Shown here: positions 1-10,900 of the stretch, piece after piece | Numbering within the stretch: position 1 is the first letter of the stretch | How the letters are laid out: every line of letters begins with the position of its first letter | Assembly (NCBI RefSeq): GCF_032854445.1 | Contig: NC_088306.1 | Coordinates: forward strand, 190,501-254,500 | Reading direction: 5' to 3' | Origin: Liolophura sinensis | Lineage: Eukaryota; Mollusca; Polyplacophora; Chitonida; Chitonidae | DNA: 64,000 nt | Program-made: the position numbers and the translations under genes | The notes under the pieces: model-generated | Seen by the model: only the letters and a program-made list of their open reading frames with translations | Told to the model about the DNA's origin: nothing | The model's database searches: none

Positions 1-367
1 GAGAGTATTACGCAGACAAATACTTCTGTTCAACACTGGGCTCTGTGGACCTCAATGGCATTGATAATGTAGACATGATAGAATGCCAGTTCTTATGAGG
101 CAACCATTAAAGTGTTCAGTATCAAGTCACACTGTCAGTCAGTCACCTATAGGTAAGTCTAATCTATATCCTACACAAATCTTTTTAAGTATGCTACTGA
201 CTCAGCTTGGGGTCTGAGTGCAGAACAACTTCAACTTTTCTTGCAGGATGTTGCAGTTGTTGCAAATTGTCTTAAGTTCTGATATTCTTGTGAAGTCTAC
301 TCATGTAATGTGTATATATACAGTCCAGCCAGATCCTAACTATCAATCCTATGCCCACTGTGGTCTG
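1..367. other. Non-coding stretch, nothing recognised
   Basis: AT-rich sequence with no repeat, RNA gene or convincing coding frame. The short open frame starting near 218 has no recognisable domain and runs into the repeat that follows. Confidence 0.5.
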
Positions 368-695
368 ATGGTCCGTGTATCATACGGCTCACAGTCTGCC
401 AACAGTCCTTGTAGGGTAACACCATGGTCCGTGTATCATACGCCCGCTATACAAAGACCCTGGCCGGGCCCTGATCAAATACGCCGTCGTCCTCCTTCTA
501 CCACTGGTGTAGGGTCGGCTCACAGTCTGCCAACAGTCCTTGTATGGTGACGCCATGGTCCGTGTATCATACGCCCGCTATACAAAGACCCTGACCGGGC
601 CCTGATCAAATACGCCGTCATCCTCCTCCTACCACTGGTGTAGCTTCGGCCCACAGTCCGCCAACAGTCCTTGTCCATGGTGACGCCATGGTCAG
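368..695. repeat. 131-bp tandem repeat, about 2.3 copies
   Basis: The phrase ATGGTCCGTGTATCATACG occurs at about 423 and again at about 554, with near-identical sequence in between, giving a period of about 131 bp. A partial copy precedes 421 and another tails off near 695. The unit is GC-richer than its surroundings. It has no recognised function. Confidence 0.8.
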
Positions 696-1740
696 CTTAT
701 CATTTTACGATTTTTATTCACTTGCTTAAGTTTTATGTTATGACATGGGACAATAGATTTTTTTTACCAGTGCCAAAAATCTATGGTCTCTCTGATTTTT
801 ACTTTCTTTGGTGTATTTTCATAATGTATACAGGAATAGGTAGAGGAATCTTCTCAACATATACAACTCATTTTATAGCCTGGTTTTATACAAAATTTAG
901 GATGCATATACATATGTATATATGTAGCCTGGGGCCTCAAGCCTATAAAAAGGCTACATATGATTGCGCTCATGTTATTATAAACATGTCTTTGTGCTAA
1001 ATACATGTAAATGATCAACTGTGAAATTGGGGATACAACTTAGACTCGGGATTAAAGGGAAAGACAATAACATGCTGGCCTCTAAACGTGTCCCCGGTGG
1101 GAATTTTATAACCTGTAGGCCTTGTGGGATGTACTGATATGACTCATTACAAATACATTGTCAATAGACGTTCTTAAGAGTATATAAAGGTGACAAACAT
1201 CACATAATAATGTCAAATATTCCTGTGTAATTTTGTTTCCAAATTTTGAATCACCGCCACAGTTGTATAGAGCCGTCATGTACAGCACCGACTTAAGAGA
1301 AAGCAATGTGTTTCACACACATATATTTGTCGGCACATAGCTCTGCCATAAATGCCTCTAAGTAGGCTTGTTCTCTGACCATGGGCTGACCATCAGCGTA
1401 TCCTCCTGACACAGTGGGCGCAGGATTGATGGTTAGGATCTGGATGTACTGTAGTTTCATAAAAAAAAATTGTTCCTTGATTACTGAATGCCGGGATAAT
1501 GGTAAAAAAGAAGTACATACATTACTGATATCAAAACTGGACAATACAGCCCCCAATACAATCTGAATATTTGGCTACATTTAATCCTTTTAAAAAAATA
1601 ATATAATAAGGTAGAATCAGATACATGACCTCCATTGGTTTCTGTGGTGTTGCTTAGTTCATTTGTTTGCTTTTTTCCCCTCCTAACCAAGTAATAAATT
1701 AAACTCACTGAATGAGGTGTAAGACAAAAAATCATAATTC
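696..1740. other. Non-coding stretch with one small hairpin
   Basis: No gene is recognised. An inverted repeat with a 10-bp stem (ATATGTAGCC at 920-929 and GGCTACATAT at 952-961) and a 22-nt loop is the only local structure noticed. Short open frames on the minus strand look accidental. Confidence 0.45.
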
Positions 1741-1880
1741 ACTCAGGAAGGTTTCCCTCATGGTGGTCAGTTTCATGGCTGGAGCAAACTGTAGTGTCTA
1801 GTTGTAAGCTATCTGCAAACCTTTAGCAAGTAAGTGGCAGCCTTTCCCACATGTGACATACAGATATGCACAACACATTG
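1741..1880 (-). mobile_element. SINE-like fragment, family C
   Basis: This stretch shares the core TGGTCAGTTTCATGG and the later ACAGATATGCACAACA with 17185-17345 and 40990-41130, with similar spacing. Orientation follows the related SINEs, whose tRNA heads lie to the right when read on this strand. It is diverged and truncated. Confidence 0.45.
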
Positions 1881-2229
1881 GTACTGAGAAGAAAAGTGGT
1901 TACAACAAATGTTGCTGACCATTTATCATTTGTCACCATGTACGGCCTTATGACAATGAGAGCAGGAGAAATATGTCATTAGTAGTTGTGTTAATAAAAC
2001 TCATCAAATGAATTACCTTGGTTATGTCTATGGACAACAGTTATTAGCAGCTTTGATCAAGTCGGGGGTCTGGTTACAGGTACATGCAAAATGCAGAATA
2101 CATCGTCTTAGTCACTGAAGTACAAGTACATGTATGTGCTCACGGAAACACCACGGTCACATGGAAGTACGATATTACTAGCATTTCAGACCTAACAAGC
2201 ACCCAAGGTATTGTATGACCAGGCAGTGA

Positions 2230-2680
2230 CCAGTCTCAGTCCTAACTGACCACTGCTAAGGTGGCTGTATTTATATATACCATTTTACAACAGTCCAGTA
2301 TCTTTTGTGGCAGGAAACAACCCTGTGAGGTCAAAACTGTGCCCTGTTGGGGGTATCAAGTTTACATGCCGGTGTAACAATCAAGGCACTGTCTGTAGTA
2401 ACTTGTCCTCTCTGAGGTAACTCTGAGGCCCTGTTGGGGGTATCAGGTTCACATGCATGCCAAACACCAACCTCCCCATGAGGTCTATAAGCTACCACCT
2501 GGAGCACCACACAGGGGGTAAATTAATGAATATAGGGATTAAAACAGGATTACATAATTACAACATTAAAGCCCATAAGTGACAATTATCAAAGTGTTTT
2601 CAGCAGGCCCATATAGTTAGTCTATATATCCGTGCCAGTCACCTAGGTTACATTGACACACAGAATGGCATTACATATTT
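2230..2680 (+). repeat. Diverged dispersed repeat, copy 1
   Basis: The part near 2510-2620 matches 25995-26115 in order and spacing: a GGGGGT motif, GGGATTAA, an ATAATTA stretch, TTAAAGCC, and a GTGTTTTCAGCAGG / GTGTTCTTAGCAGG pair. A short internal duplication (CTGTTGGGGGTATCA at about 2343 and 2432) lies in the left half. This is probably an old transposon remnant of unknown class. Confidence 0.4.
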
Positions 2681-2965
2681 AGAGGTGTATCTAATTGATT
2701 CAGCAGCGATGTTCATACACTTTGGATAAAACAATTATTACCAAAACCACTTCCAAGTCAACCCCAGCTGTAAGTTTTCTTTGTCCAATAACACCTCTTG
2801 CAAATTATGACTATATATGTATGTATGTGTCAATCCCCTAAAAGTGCAGAGTGATGTCAAAAGTAATTCCGGTATGTATAAAGCAGGAATTGCACTGAAA
2901 AGGCTTGATGATAAAAAGTCCACAATCCCTGTCCTGAAGTGGAAATACTCAGTGACTTGGAATAT

Positions 2966-4290
2966 AACGTGGGAAGTACTATATGTAACAAAAACGTGGG
3001 AAGTACTCTATGTAACAAAAACGTGGGAAGTACGATATGTAACAAAAACGTGGGAAGTACTATATGTAACAAAAACGTGGGAAATACTGTATGTAACAAA
3101 AACGTGGGAAGTACGATATGTAACAAAAACGTGGGAAGTACTATATGTAACAAAAACGTGGGAAGTACTATATGTAACAAAAATGTGGGAAGTACTATAT
3201 GTAACAAAAACGTGGGAAGTACTCTATGTAACAAAAACGTGGGAAGTACTATATGTAACAAAAATGTGGGAAGTACGATATGTAACAAAAACGTGGGAAG
3301 TACTGTATGTAACAAAAACGTGGGAAGTATGATATGTAACAAAAATGTGGGAAGTACTATATGTAACAAAAACGGGAGAAGTACTATATGTAACAAAAAT
3401 GTGGGAAGTACGATATGTAACAAAAACATGGGAAGTACGATATGTAACAAAAATGTGGGAAGTACGATATGTAACAAAAACGTGGGAAATACTGTATGTA
3501 ACAAAAATGTGGGAAGTACTATATGTAACAAAAATGTGGGAAGTACTATATGTAACAAAAACGTGGGAAGTACTCTATGTAACAAAGACGTGGGAAGTAC
3601 TATGTGTAACAAAAACGTGGGAAGTACTGTATGTAACAAAAACAGTGGAAGTATGATATGTAACAAAAATGTGGGAAGTACTATATGTAACAAAAACGGG
3701 AGAAGTACTATATGTAACAAAAATGTGGGAAGTACGATATGTAACAAAAACATGGGAAGTACGATATGTAACAAAAACGGGAGAAGTACTATATGTAATA
3801 AAAACGTGGGAAGTACGATATGTAACAAAAACGTGGGAAGTACGATATGTAACAAAAACGTGGGAAGTACTATATGTAACAAAAACGTGGGAAGTACGAT
3901 ATGTAACAAAAACGTGGGAAGTACGATATGTAACAAAAACGTGGGAAGTACTATGTGTAACAAAAACCTGGGAAGTACTGTATGTAACAAAAACGTGGGA
4001 AGTATGATATGTAACAAAAATGTGGGAAGTACTATATGTAACAAAAACGGGAGAAGTACTATATGTAACAAAAATGTGGGAAGTACTCTATGTAACAAAA
4101 ACGTGGGAAGTACGATATGTAACAAAAACGGGAGAAGTACTATATGTAATAAAAACGTGGGAAGTACGATATGTAACAAAAACGTGGGAAGTACGATATG
4201 TAACAAACATGTGGGAAGTACTATATGTAACAAAAATGTAGGAAGTACTATATGTAATAAAAACGTGGGAAGTACTACATGTAACAAAAA
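2966..4290. repeat. 27-bp satellite, about 49 copies, with 12-13-mer higher-order structure
   Basis: The monomer core is GGGAAGTACTATATGTAACA followed by AAAACGT. Variants alternate CTATATG, CGATATG, CTGTATG and CTCTATG. The distinctive variant pair (GTGGGAAG then ACGGGAGAAG) recurs at about 3345, 3669 and 4020, spaced 324 and 351 bp, which is 12 and 13 monomers. Because 27 is a multiple of three and the unit lacks stops in several frames, open frames of over 470 codons appear on both strands. They are not treated as genes, since both strands are open and no start, signal or non-repetitive domain supports them. Confidence 0.92.
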
Positions 4291-4294
4291 GAAC

Positions 4295-5020
4295 ACGTAC
4301 ATCTACCATTATCATCTGCACTTTGAGAAAAGTCTGGACAAAGACCAAATTCCAACTTACTAAATTCATAATCTGGAAACTTATTCACAGTTTCGGGCAA
4401 ACTGGGTTCCTCGCCAGGACCAGCAGGGGATAAATAGCATGGAGTTATACAGGTGAATGACTGATTTTTGCTGATTCCTAAAGTCTTACTTACTACAGCA
4501 TGCTGCAACTGCTAGACACATTCTGATTAATATTTCTTCAGAAAAAATTCCTTATCTACAAGCTGTATTTTTCATTTTTTATTTTGTAATGTTATTTAAG
4601 GCCAATCCCACCTGGGTTAAATTGACTTTGTTTCTTGCCTCCCAGTACTCTAGTCAAAAGACCAAACAGTGTCCTGATGATTAGGTCAAAGCAGTTATGG
4701 CATCACTTTAAAACAATGAATTCCTGGAATGCCACCAAAATAAATCAGATGGTCAACACAACACTTGTAGGTAAGGTTTCCTTAACAAGAAATGTTTATG
4801 GACAGATGGCTGAAAAGCTGAACATACATGTACAGCACATGAATAATGTATTCACACAAAAGTCAAACCATGCAACCAGATCACGGGTTGATGAAAATGT
4901 CTCACCCTACCCAACACAAAGGTCAAACCAGACAGTTTATTGGTTGATTTAGAGCAAAAAAGTCTAATCCAGTCCCTAGGATGTACCATGTTCAGATGTT
5001 TAACAGACACTTTCATGTAA
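4295..5020. other. Non-coding stretch, nothing recognised
   Basis: Ordinary AT-rich sequence. A 105-codon open frame at 4635-4952 on the plus strand has no recognised domain or splice context and is left uncalled. Confidence 0.4.
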
Positions 5021-5118
5021 AGAGGCACACCTACCTGTAAAACTAATGAGATGTACTAGGCACACCGACCTGTAAAGCTAATGAGATGTACCAGGCACAC
5101 CTACCTGTACAACTACTG
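5021..5118. repeat. Short tandem repeat of about 39 bp, 2.5 copies
   Basis: AGGCACACCTACCTGTA recurs with small changes near 5022, 5057 and 5093, with TAATGAGATGTAC between the first two pairs. It is imperfect and short. Confidence 0.6.
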
Positions 5119-5823
5119 ATATCAATTCCTGACTAGAAGTTTGGGCCCATATAATACATGTACATGTACCCAGGTGAGTTGCCCTGAGTACTTTAAGGGA
5201 CTTAGTTCTTCCTCTGTCCAGCTGCTTATCTCTGGGGGATTCCATTAGCCTCACAGGTGTGAGAGCCCTAAAGGCGAACCAGGAGATAATCCCACCTCCT
5301 GTGGTTCCCTGTTTGAAGGACCATACTTTCCTATGTGACAGTATCTGGCTTGTCTGGCTATTGTCTTTCTTGGCACCTGGTGTCAAGGTGTTTTCTTTCT
5401 GTTTTTGCCAAATCAAGCATGGGCACATACCCATGTATAATGTATGGTTGCAAGGCCAAGCTGATCTTCCTTGGCTCAACCATTCTGCTGTTGTTTCTGC
5501 AATAATCACTAATGGCAGATATGACTGTGTCTAATTTCATACAATTACTCTGAAAACCTTCTGCTTAATTCCAAAATAATCTTGACCCTGGTGCAAATAT
5601 TGTTTTGTGACACAACCTAGACAAATTGGAATTATCCACAGGTACTGCCAGGTTGATGCCTAAGTGCCTGACGTTGTTTACAAGTATCATGATATTGAAG
5701 TAGGACGTTATTTACCTTTAGTAATCACAAAACTCCTATAATACAGGATAACAAAGCCTTTTTACCTCACTCCCATATTTGTCTTATTTTAAGAAGATAT
5801 GTTTTAGGTACATGTATGTGTGT
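5119..5823. other. Non-coding stretch, nothing recognised
   Basis: Overlapping open frames on both strands (5078-5509 minus, 5259-5534 plus) show no recognisable domain and are probably accidental. Confidence 0.4.
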
Positions 5824-5859
5824 AATATATATATATATATAGATAGATAGATAGATAGA
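5824..5859. repeat. (TA)n(GATA)n microsatellite, left side of LINE insertion
   Basis: A TA run at about 5825-5840 passes into four to five GATA units ending at about 5859, where LINE sequence starts. The same GATA tract resumes directly after the LINE poly(A) at 11989, so the element sits inside the microsatellite. Confidence 0.9.
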
Positions 5860-6361
5860 GCTTTGGAGGTCAGACGTGTTGTCAGATCGCTCCATCTGTC
5901 AGACTTGATTTCTCTGAATTTCCAGTGATTTCTTGTGTGTTTGTGATACTCACAGATTTCTCTTGTTACGAGCTATCCATTGATATACTTTGTAGTCAGA
6001 AATTCTTTATTTTTGACTAGTTTTTTGACGTTTTGCTGTTTGGCCAGCGTGGCCGGTGGGCCAGCCCGCGCGGCTTGGCTCAGGCACCAGTTGTCGTGGC
6101 CTGTGTTGGAGGCCTATACGGCTTACAGCATAGGACAGTGAACAAGGTCAGCTTGCCCGGTAGAGCTCCATTCATCCCGGGCTAGCAGGGCACACAAAGG
6201 CTTTTGTAACTAACTTGCAGCAAATTGGTGCACTCTTGCACGAAGTTTATTCGCCACTGTCACTAGACAGTTGATCGGTGAAGGGGTTGAGCACGTAGTG
6301 CAGTACCTGACTGACCGTCCACACAGTTGGACGTGTCAGTCGGGTAGCGCCTTTGGGCGAG

Positions 6362-6406
<45 letters not shown>

Positions 6407-6416
6407 CACCACCAGA
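5860..6416 (+). other. LINE 5' UTR with 43-nt oligo(T) tract
   Basis: About 557 bp precede ORF1. The sequence is GC-richer than the genomic flanks. A run of 43 T lies at 6364-6406, only 10 nt before the ORF1 ATG. The ORF1 frame stays open through the T run back to a TAG at 6345-6347, but there is no in-frame ATG upstream of 6417. LINE promoters normally lie in this region; no specific promoter motif could be identified. Confidence 0.75.
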
Positions 6417-7928
6417 ATGGCTTTCCGCATTAAAAGGCCTCTTAGCCTTAAATTGCGGATTAAAGGCAATATAAAAGCCATTGAAGTTTACCATGGGTTG
6501 CAGGAACGTATCGGCAGCGGACCCAAAGTGTTGAGGGGTTTGGTCCACGTTACTGGCGATCTGTGGAATGTCACTGTTGCCAATGAGGAGGTCAAGCAAA
6601 AATTACTTAATGAAGATCTGGTACTTAATGGAGTAAACTGTCCGGTTTATGAAGTTGAGCAATCCAGAACTTTGGTGAAGGTGAAGAGCCCTTATGAGAT
6701 TCCGGATGAACGGATAGGGGCTGTTCTCAAACAGTTTGGAACGGTGCACTCTGTTGAACGAGAATGCTACCTGTTCGACAGAACCTTGCAAAATGGGGTT
6801 AGGAGAGTATGGATGAGCAACATTTCGTCCACCATTCCTGAAGCCATATGGGTGGGAGCATCTTTTCGGTTACCAGTCTGGTACAGAGGGCAGGTGCGAG
6901 CTTGTCACCTGTGCCAGGCGACAGACCACCTAAAAAATGACTGCCCACTGAAAAACAAATGTTTGATTTGCAAGCAAGAAGGTCATTTCCAAAAGAATTG
7001 TCCTCAAGATCTGGACACTGAGAGTAGCGATAATCTGACAAGTAGTGGAGATGAAGATGACATCGCAGTTGCGATGGATCATAATGGTAATAAGGACGAC
7101 GAGGATATGAATAATGATGATCATGACAATGAGCAGGGAGATAATGACGGAAAGGATGACAGTGATGATGACACGGATGATAGTAATGAGGCTGAGGATG
7201 ATTGTGAAATGGTTAATGGGGATACGAATGGTGGACAGGAGAGTAGCAATGATGTAGTGGGTAATGATGATAAAAATGAGGTGAATGAGGTAGAGGACGG
7301 GAATGATAAAGATGCTATGGATAATGGTAAGGATGGGCTGGAGGGAGGTAGCAATGAAGGAGGTAAAGAGGAGGAAAATGATGTGGACAAAAATGCAGAT
7401 GATGGTATTTCATCAGTTTCTAGCCAGGTCCAACAGGAGGAAGTATCGTTGAGTTTCACTGAACCGTTGGTTCCGTACAGCTCGACCGGTCAGTCTCCCG
7501 AGCAAGACTCTTCACAAGACTTGTGGAGTCAGTCATTTACCTTTTCCCAGCCAGTTGCAAAACAAGATATAAATGAGTCCTTATGGAGCACCGCTTCAGA
7601 GGCCATTTTTGTAGACACCTCAAAAGACCAAGTTAGCGGCATTGAAGCCTCTGGATCGGTTATCCCCATGGACGACACGACGTCGGAAATGGAGGATTCC
7701 GTTCCGGGAGAAGACCTAGACGAGTCAATGCCGGCATACGCAAACGATCAAGGCGAGGTTTTAGTCCCTGTCTCCACTTCTTTAGGAGTCCATTATCGGA
7801 CCATGCGCCGCGACTCAAAAATTGAGAAAGTCAGGAAACAGAGGAAAGTCATTTACCTGTCCCAGGAGGACTTCGCTGCACGCAAGGCTGCCCTGTACAA
7901 GAAGTCGAGAAAAACAAAACTTAAATAG
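6417..7928 (+). CDS. LINE ORF1 protein with two CCHC zinc knuckles
   Basis: This encodes a 503-residue nucleic-acid-binding protein of the retrotransposon, expected to coat element RNA. The N-terminal 160 residues look like RRM-like modules of LINE ORF1 proteins (inference). Two CX2CX4HX4C knuckles follow at C163/C166/H171/C176 and C182/C185/H190/C195. Residues about 198-330 form an extreme Asp/Glu/Asn/Gly tract, followed by a Ser/Gln-rich stretch and a basic C-terminus. The start at 6417 is the first in-frame ATG after a TAG at 6345. The stop at 7926-7928 lies 7 nt before the ORF2 ATG. There is no frameshift or internal stop. Confidence 0.88.
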   Translation: MAFRIKRPLSLKLRIKGNIKAIEVYHGLQERIGSGPKVLRGLVHVTGDLWNVTVANEEVKQKLLNEDLVLNGVNCPVYEVEQSRTLVKVKSPYEIPDERIGAVLKQFGTVHSVERECYLFDRTLQNGVRRVWMSNISSTIPEAIWVGASFRLPVWYRGQVRACHLCQATDHLKNDCPLKNKCLICKQEGHFQKNCPQDLDTESSDNLTSSGDEDDIAVAMDHNGNKDDEDMNNDDHDNEQGDNDGKDDSDDDTDDSNEAEDDCEMVNGDTNGGQESSNDVVGNDDKNEVNEVEDGNDKDAMDNGKDGLEGGSNEGGKEEENDVDKNADDGISSVSSQVQQEEVSLSFTEPLVPYSSTGQSPEQDSSQDLWSQSFTFSQPVAKQDINESLWSTASEAIFVDTSKDQVSGIEASGSVIPMDDTTSEMEDSVPGEDLDESMPAYANDQGEVLVPVSTSLGVHYRTMRRDSKIEKVRKQRKVIYLSQEDFAARKAALYKKSRKTKLK

Positions 7929-7935
7929 ATCCATA

Positions 7936-10900
7936 ATGGCTCTAAATGTTGTCACACTAAATTGTCAGGGTTTGCTTTCGGACTGGAAGCAATTTTCCCT
8001 TGGCCATACCTTCAGGTCATTAAAAGCAGATGTTGCTTTTCTACAAGAGACGCATTTTACTGACGTCAATGACGTAACCCGGTTTGAAACAGCTGTGAAA
8101 GGGAAAGTCTTTTCCTCTTCCGGCTCGAATCATAGAGCGGGCACGGCTATTGTGTTTCTTGCTTCTTTCCTCGCCTCGGGGACCATAGTGTCATCTGTCA
8201 CTGATCCTGGTGGTCGTTGGGTCAAGGTTGAGGCGGAGTATTCAGGCTTTGATTTTACGTTTGTCGCCGTACATGCACCAACATATGTTCCTGACCGTCG
8301 TCGGTTTTTCCAAGGTCTAGAAAGAGTTCTGGGTGATTCAAACACCAACGTCTTCCTGGCCGGAGATTTCAATTGCGTCTTAAATCCTCTAATAGATAGG
8401 CGAAGCACGGCCGCGGTAGCTTCTGATTCGTCTACTGCTCCCTTGGCAACTTTGATTAAAACATATTCTCTGTCGGATACTTTTAGGTTCCTTCATCCTG
8501 ATGCCCATGAATACACTTGGACCTCGCCAACTGGTGCGCACTCTTCGCGTCTGGATAGAGTGTATTGTAGCAAGGATCTCCTTGGACATCTGGTTCATGC
8601 AGGTCATGAACCCACTGCCATGTCTGATCATACTATGGTCACAGCCAAATTTGACTCAGGGGATTGGGTAGAGAAAGGTCCGGGGTTCTGGAAGCTCAAC
8701 GTCAGCCTTTTGAATGACGAAGAGTTTCACAAGAACATGCGAGATTATTTTGCCGCTTGGATGTCAGAGAGGGATTCTTTTAGGTCTGCTGCTGAATTCT
8801 GGGAGGAGGGCAAATCTGGGCTTAAGCGGGTGGCACTGTCGTACAGTAAAGCTAGGGCACGTCGCCGTAAACGGGCTCAACGTAAACTCCTAAAGGATTA
8901 CAACAAGGTCTCTAAAAGAGTTAGTGATGGGGAGACCCATCTAGTTGACCTGTTGGAAGGTCTAAAACGTAAAGTGCGGGCTGGTGAGCAACAGGCTTAT
9001 AAAGCAGCCGCCGTTCGTGCCAGAGTCAAGTGGCAGGTGGAAGGCGAGAACCCCACTCGCTATTTCTGTTCTTTGGAGAAGTCGCGTGCTACAGAAAAAC
9101 TTATCCGCGAAGTAGCAACTCGTGATGGCCGTTCAGTCCGGTCCACCGAGGATTTATTGCAAGCCACATGCGATTTCTACCAGAGCCTCTTCACCTCAGA
9201 GGGAGTTGAGAGAAATTGCATGGAGGAGTTGATCTCCCAGATCTCCCAGATCTTGCCACCTCAGGAGTCCGCGATTTGTGAACAGCCGTTCACTTTGGAA
9301 GAGCTGCACTCTGCAGCAAAGTCCATGACGCTGAACAAGTCCCCAGGTATCGATGGTCTTCCCGTCGAACTGTATTTGGCTTTCTGGGATGTCCTAGGCC
9401 CTATCCTGCTGGACGTTGCCAACGAGGCTTTTGAGCAGGGTGAGTTAACCGATTCAATGCAGCAGGCTCTTGTCAGGCTCGTTCACAAGCGGGGGCCAAA
9501 AGAGGACCTGCGGAATTGGAGGCCGATTTCACTCTTGTGTGCCGATTATAAGATCATCACGAAGGCACTAACCCGCAGACTTGGATCCGTGATGGGCCTT
9601 GTTGTTCACAGTGATCAGACCTGTTCTGTGCCAGGAAGGTCAATCCTCACCAATAGCTTCCTTGTTCGGGACCTTATAGAGCTGGTCGAAGACGAGGATA
9701 TCGAGGCGGCAATCATAAGCCTTGATAACGAGAAGGCTTTTGATCGTTTGGAATGGGCTTTTATGCACAAAGTGTTGGAGCGGATGGGGTTCGGGCCTGT
9801 TTTTTGTAAATGGATTCGGCTTCTTTACAAGTCTCCTGTAAGTCGTGTAATGGTGAATGGTTTTATTGGTGACCCTGTTCTCCTCGAGCGTGGAGTTCGC
9901 CAGGGCTGTCCTCTGTCTCCCCTGCTTTACGTTCTGGCCGCAGAGGTTCTTGGGGTGGTTGTGAGGTCTTCTGACATGAAGGGAGTGAGAGTCCCTGATG
10001 TCGAAGAACCGATCAAAATCTCCCAGTATGCCGACGACGCATCTCTCTTCGTTGGAGATGATGAAGACTTCCACATTGCTGAGACGGTCTTGAACAAGTA
10101 CCAGAAAGCGTCTGGCTGCAAAGTCAACAGATCCAAGTCAAAAGGGTTATTCTTGGGTGCTTGGAGGGGTCGTGCTGATACTCCTTTGGGTATTGAATGG
10201 TCACAAGATCACGTCAAACTCTTGGGGGTAAAACAAGGTGCAAAAAACGCGGCTTCTGTTAACTGGAATGACCGCATCCAGAAGGTCGGCAGCACCCTCA
10301 AGGGGTGGAGCAAGAGAGGCCTAAGCATTGTTGGGCGAGTCCTTGTGTTAAACTTGCTGGCAATGTCGAAATTGTGGTATGTTGCCTCAGTTTTTGACTT
10401 GCCGGCGGATAAGGAGAACACATTAGTTGGGATGTGTCGGGATTTTTTGTGGAAGAGTAAAAAGCCTCTGGTCTCTTCCAAAGTTTGTACCCTCCCCAAG
10501 GCAAGTGGAGGTCTAGGCCTCGTAGATATCCCCAAGAAGGTTCAGTCCTTAAAGCTGGCCTTTTTGGAGCGGCTTATGTTGAGTTCGTCTCGGTGGGCTC
10601 AGGTAGGCCGGAGGCTTGTGGCGTCGAAAAGTGAACCCCACGCGGTGGTTGATTTTTTCCGGCTGCTTAAAGCTCCAACGCGTTTCAGTTCTCTTCCTCG
10701 GTGGTACTTCGACCATCTGAAGACCTTCTTTAAGCTGAAACGGACTGAGGCTGATCCGGTTTCGTGGCAGGAAGCTCTGGATCAGCCTTTGTATGGAAAT
10801 CCCCTAATTTTAGGAGAGGGTGGAAGACCCTTGATTCCTGGTAAGACGGCCACGCCCAGTTTCCGGCGATTGTTGAATATTGTGGATGGAGGCACCAGAG

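Noticed and set aside
2966-4290. CRISPR-like appearance of regularly spaced repeats
   Set aside because: There are no unique spacers. Units are contiguous, and the context is a eukaryotic genome.
2857-4363. Open frames of 481 and 474 codons on opposite strands
   Set aside because: They are fully explained by a stop-free 27-bp repeat. Both strands are open and no non-repetitive domain is present.
5078-5509. 143-codon minus-strand frame as a host gene
   Set aside because: No domain or splice context is recognised, it overlaps a small repeat, and an opposite-strand frame is equally open.
7121-7459. Ser/Pro-rich minus-strand frame of 112 codons
   Set aside because: It is the complement of the acidic codons of LINE ORF1.
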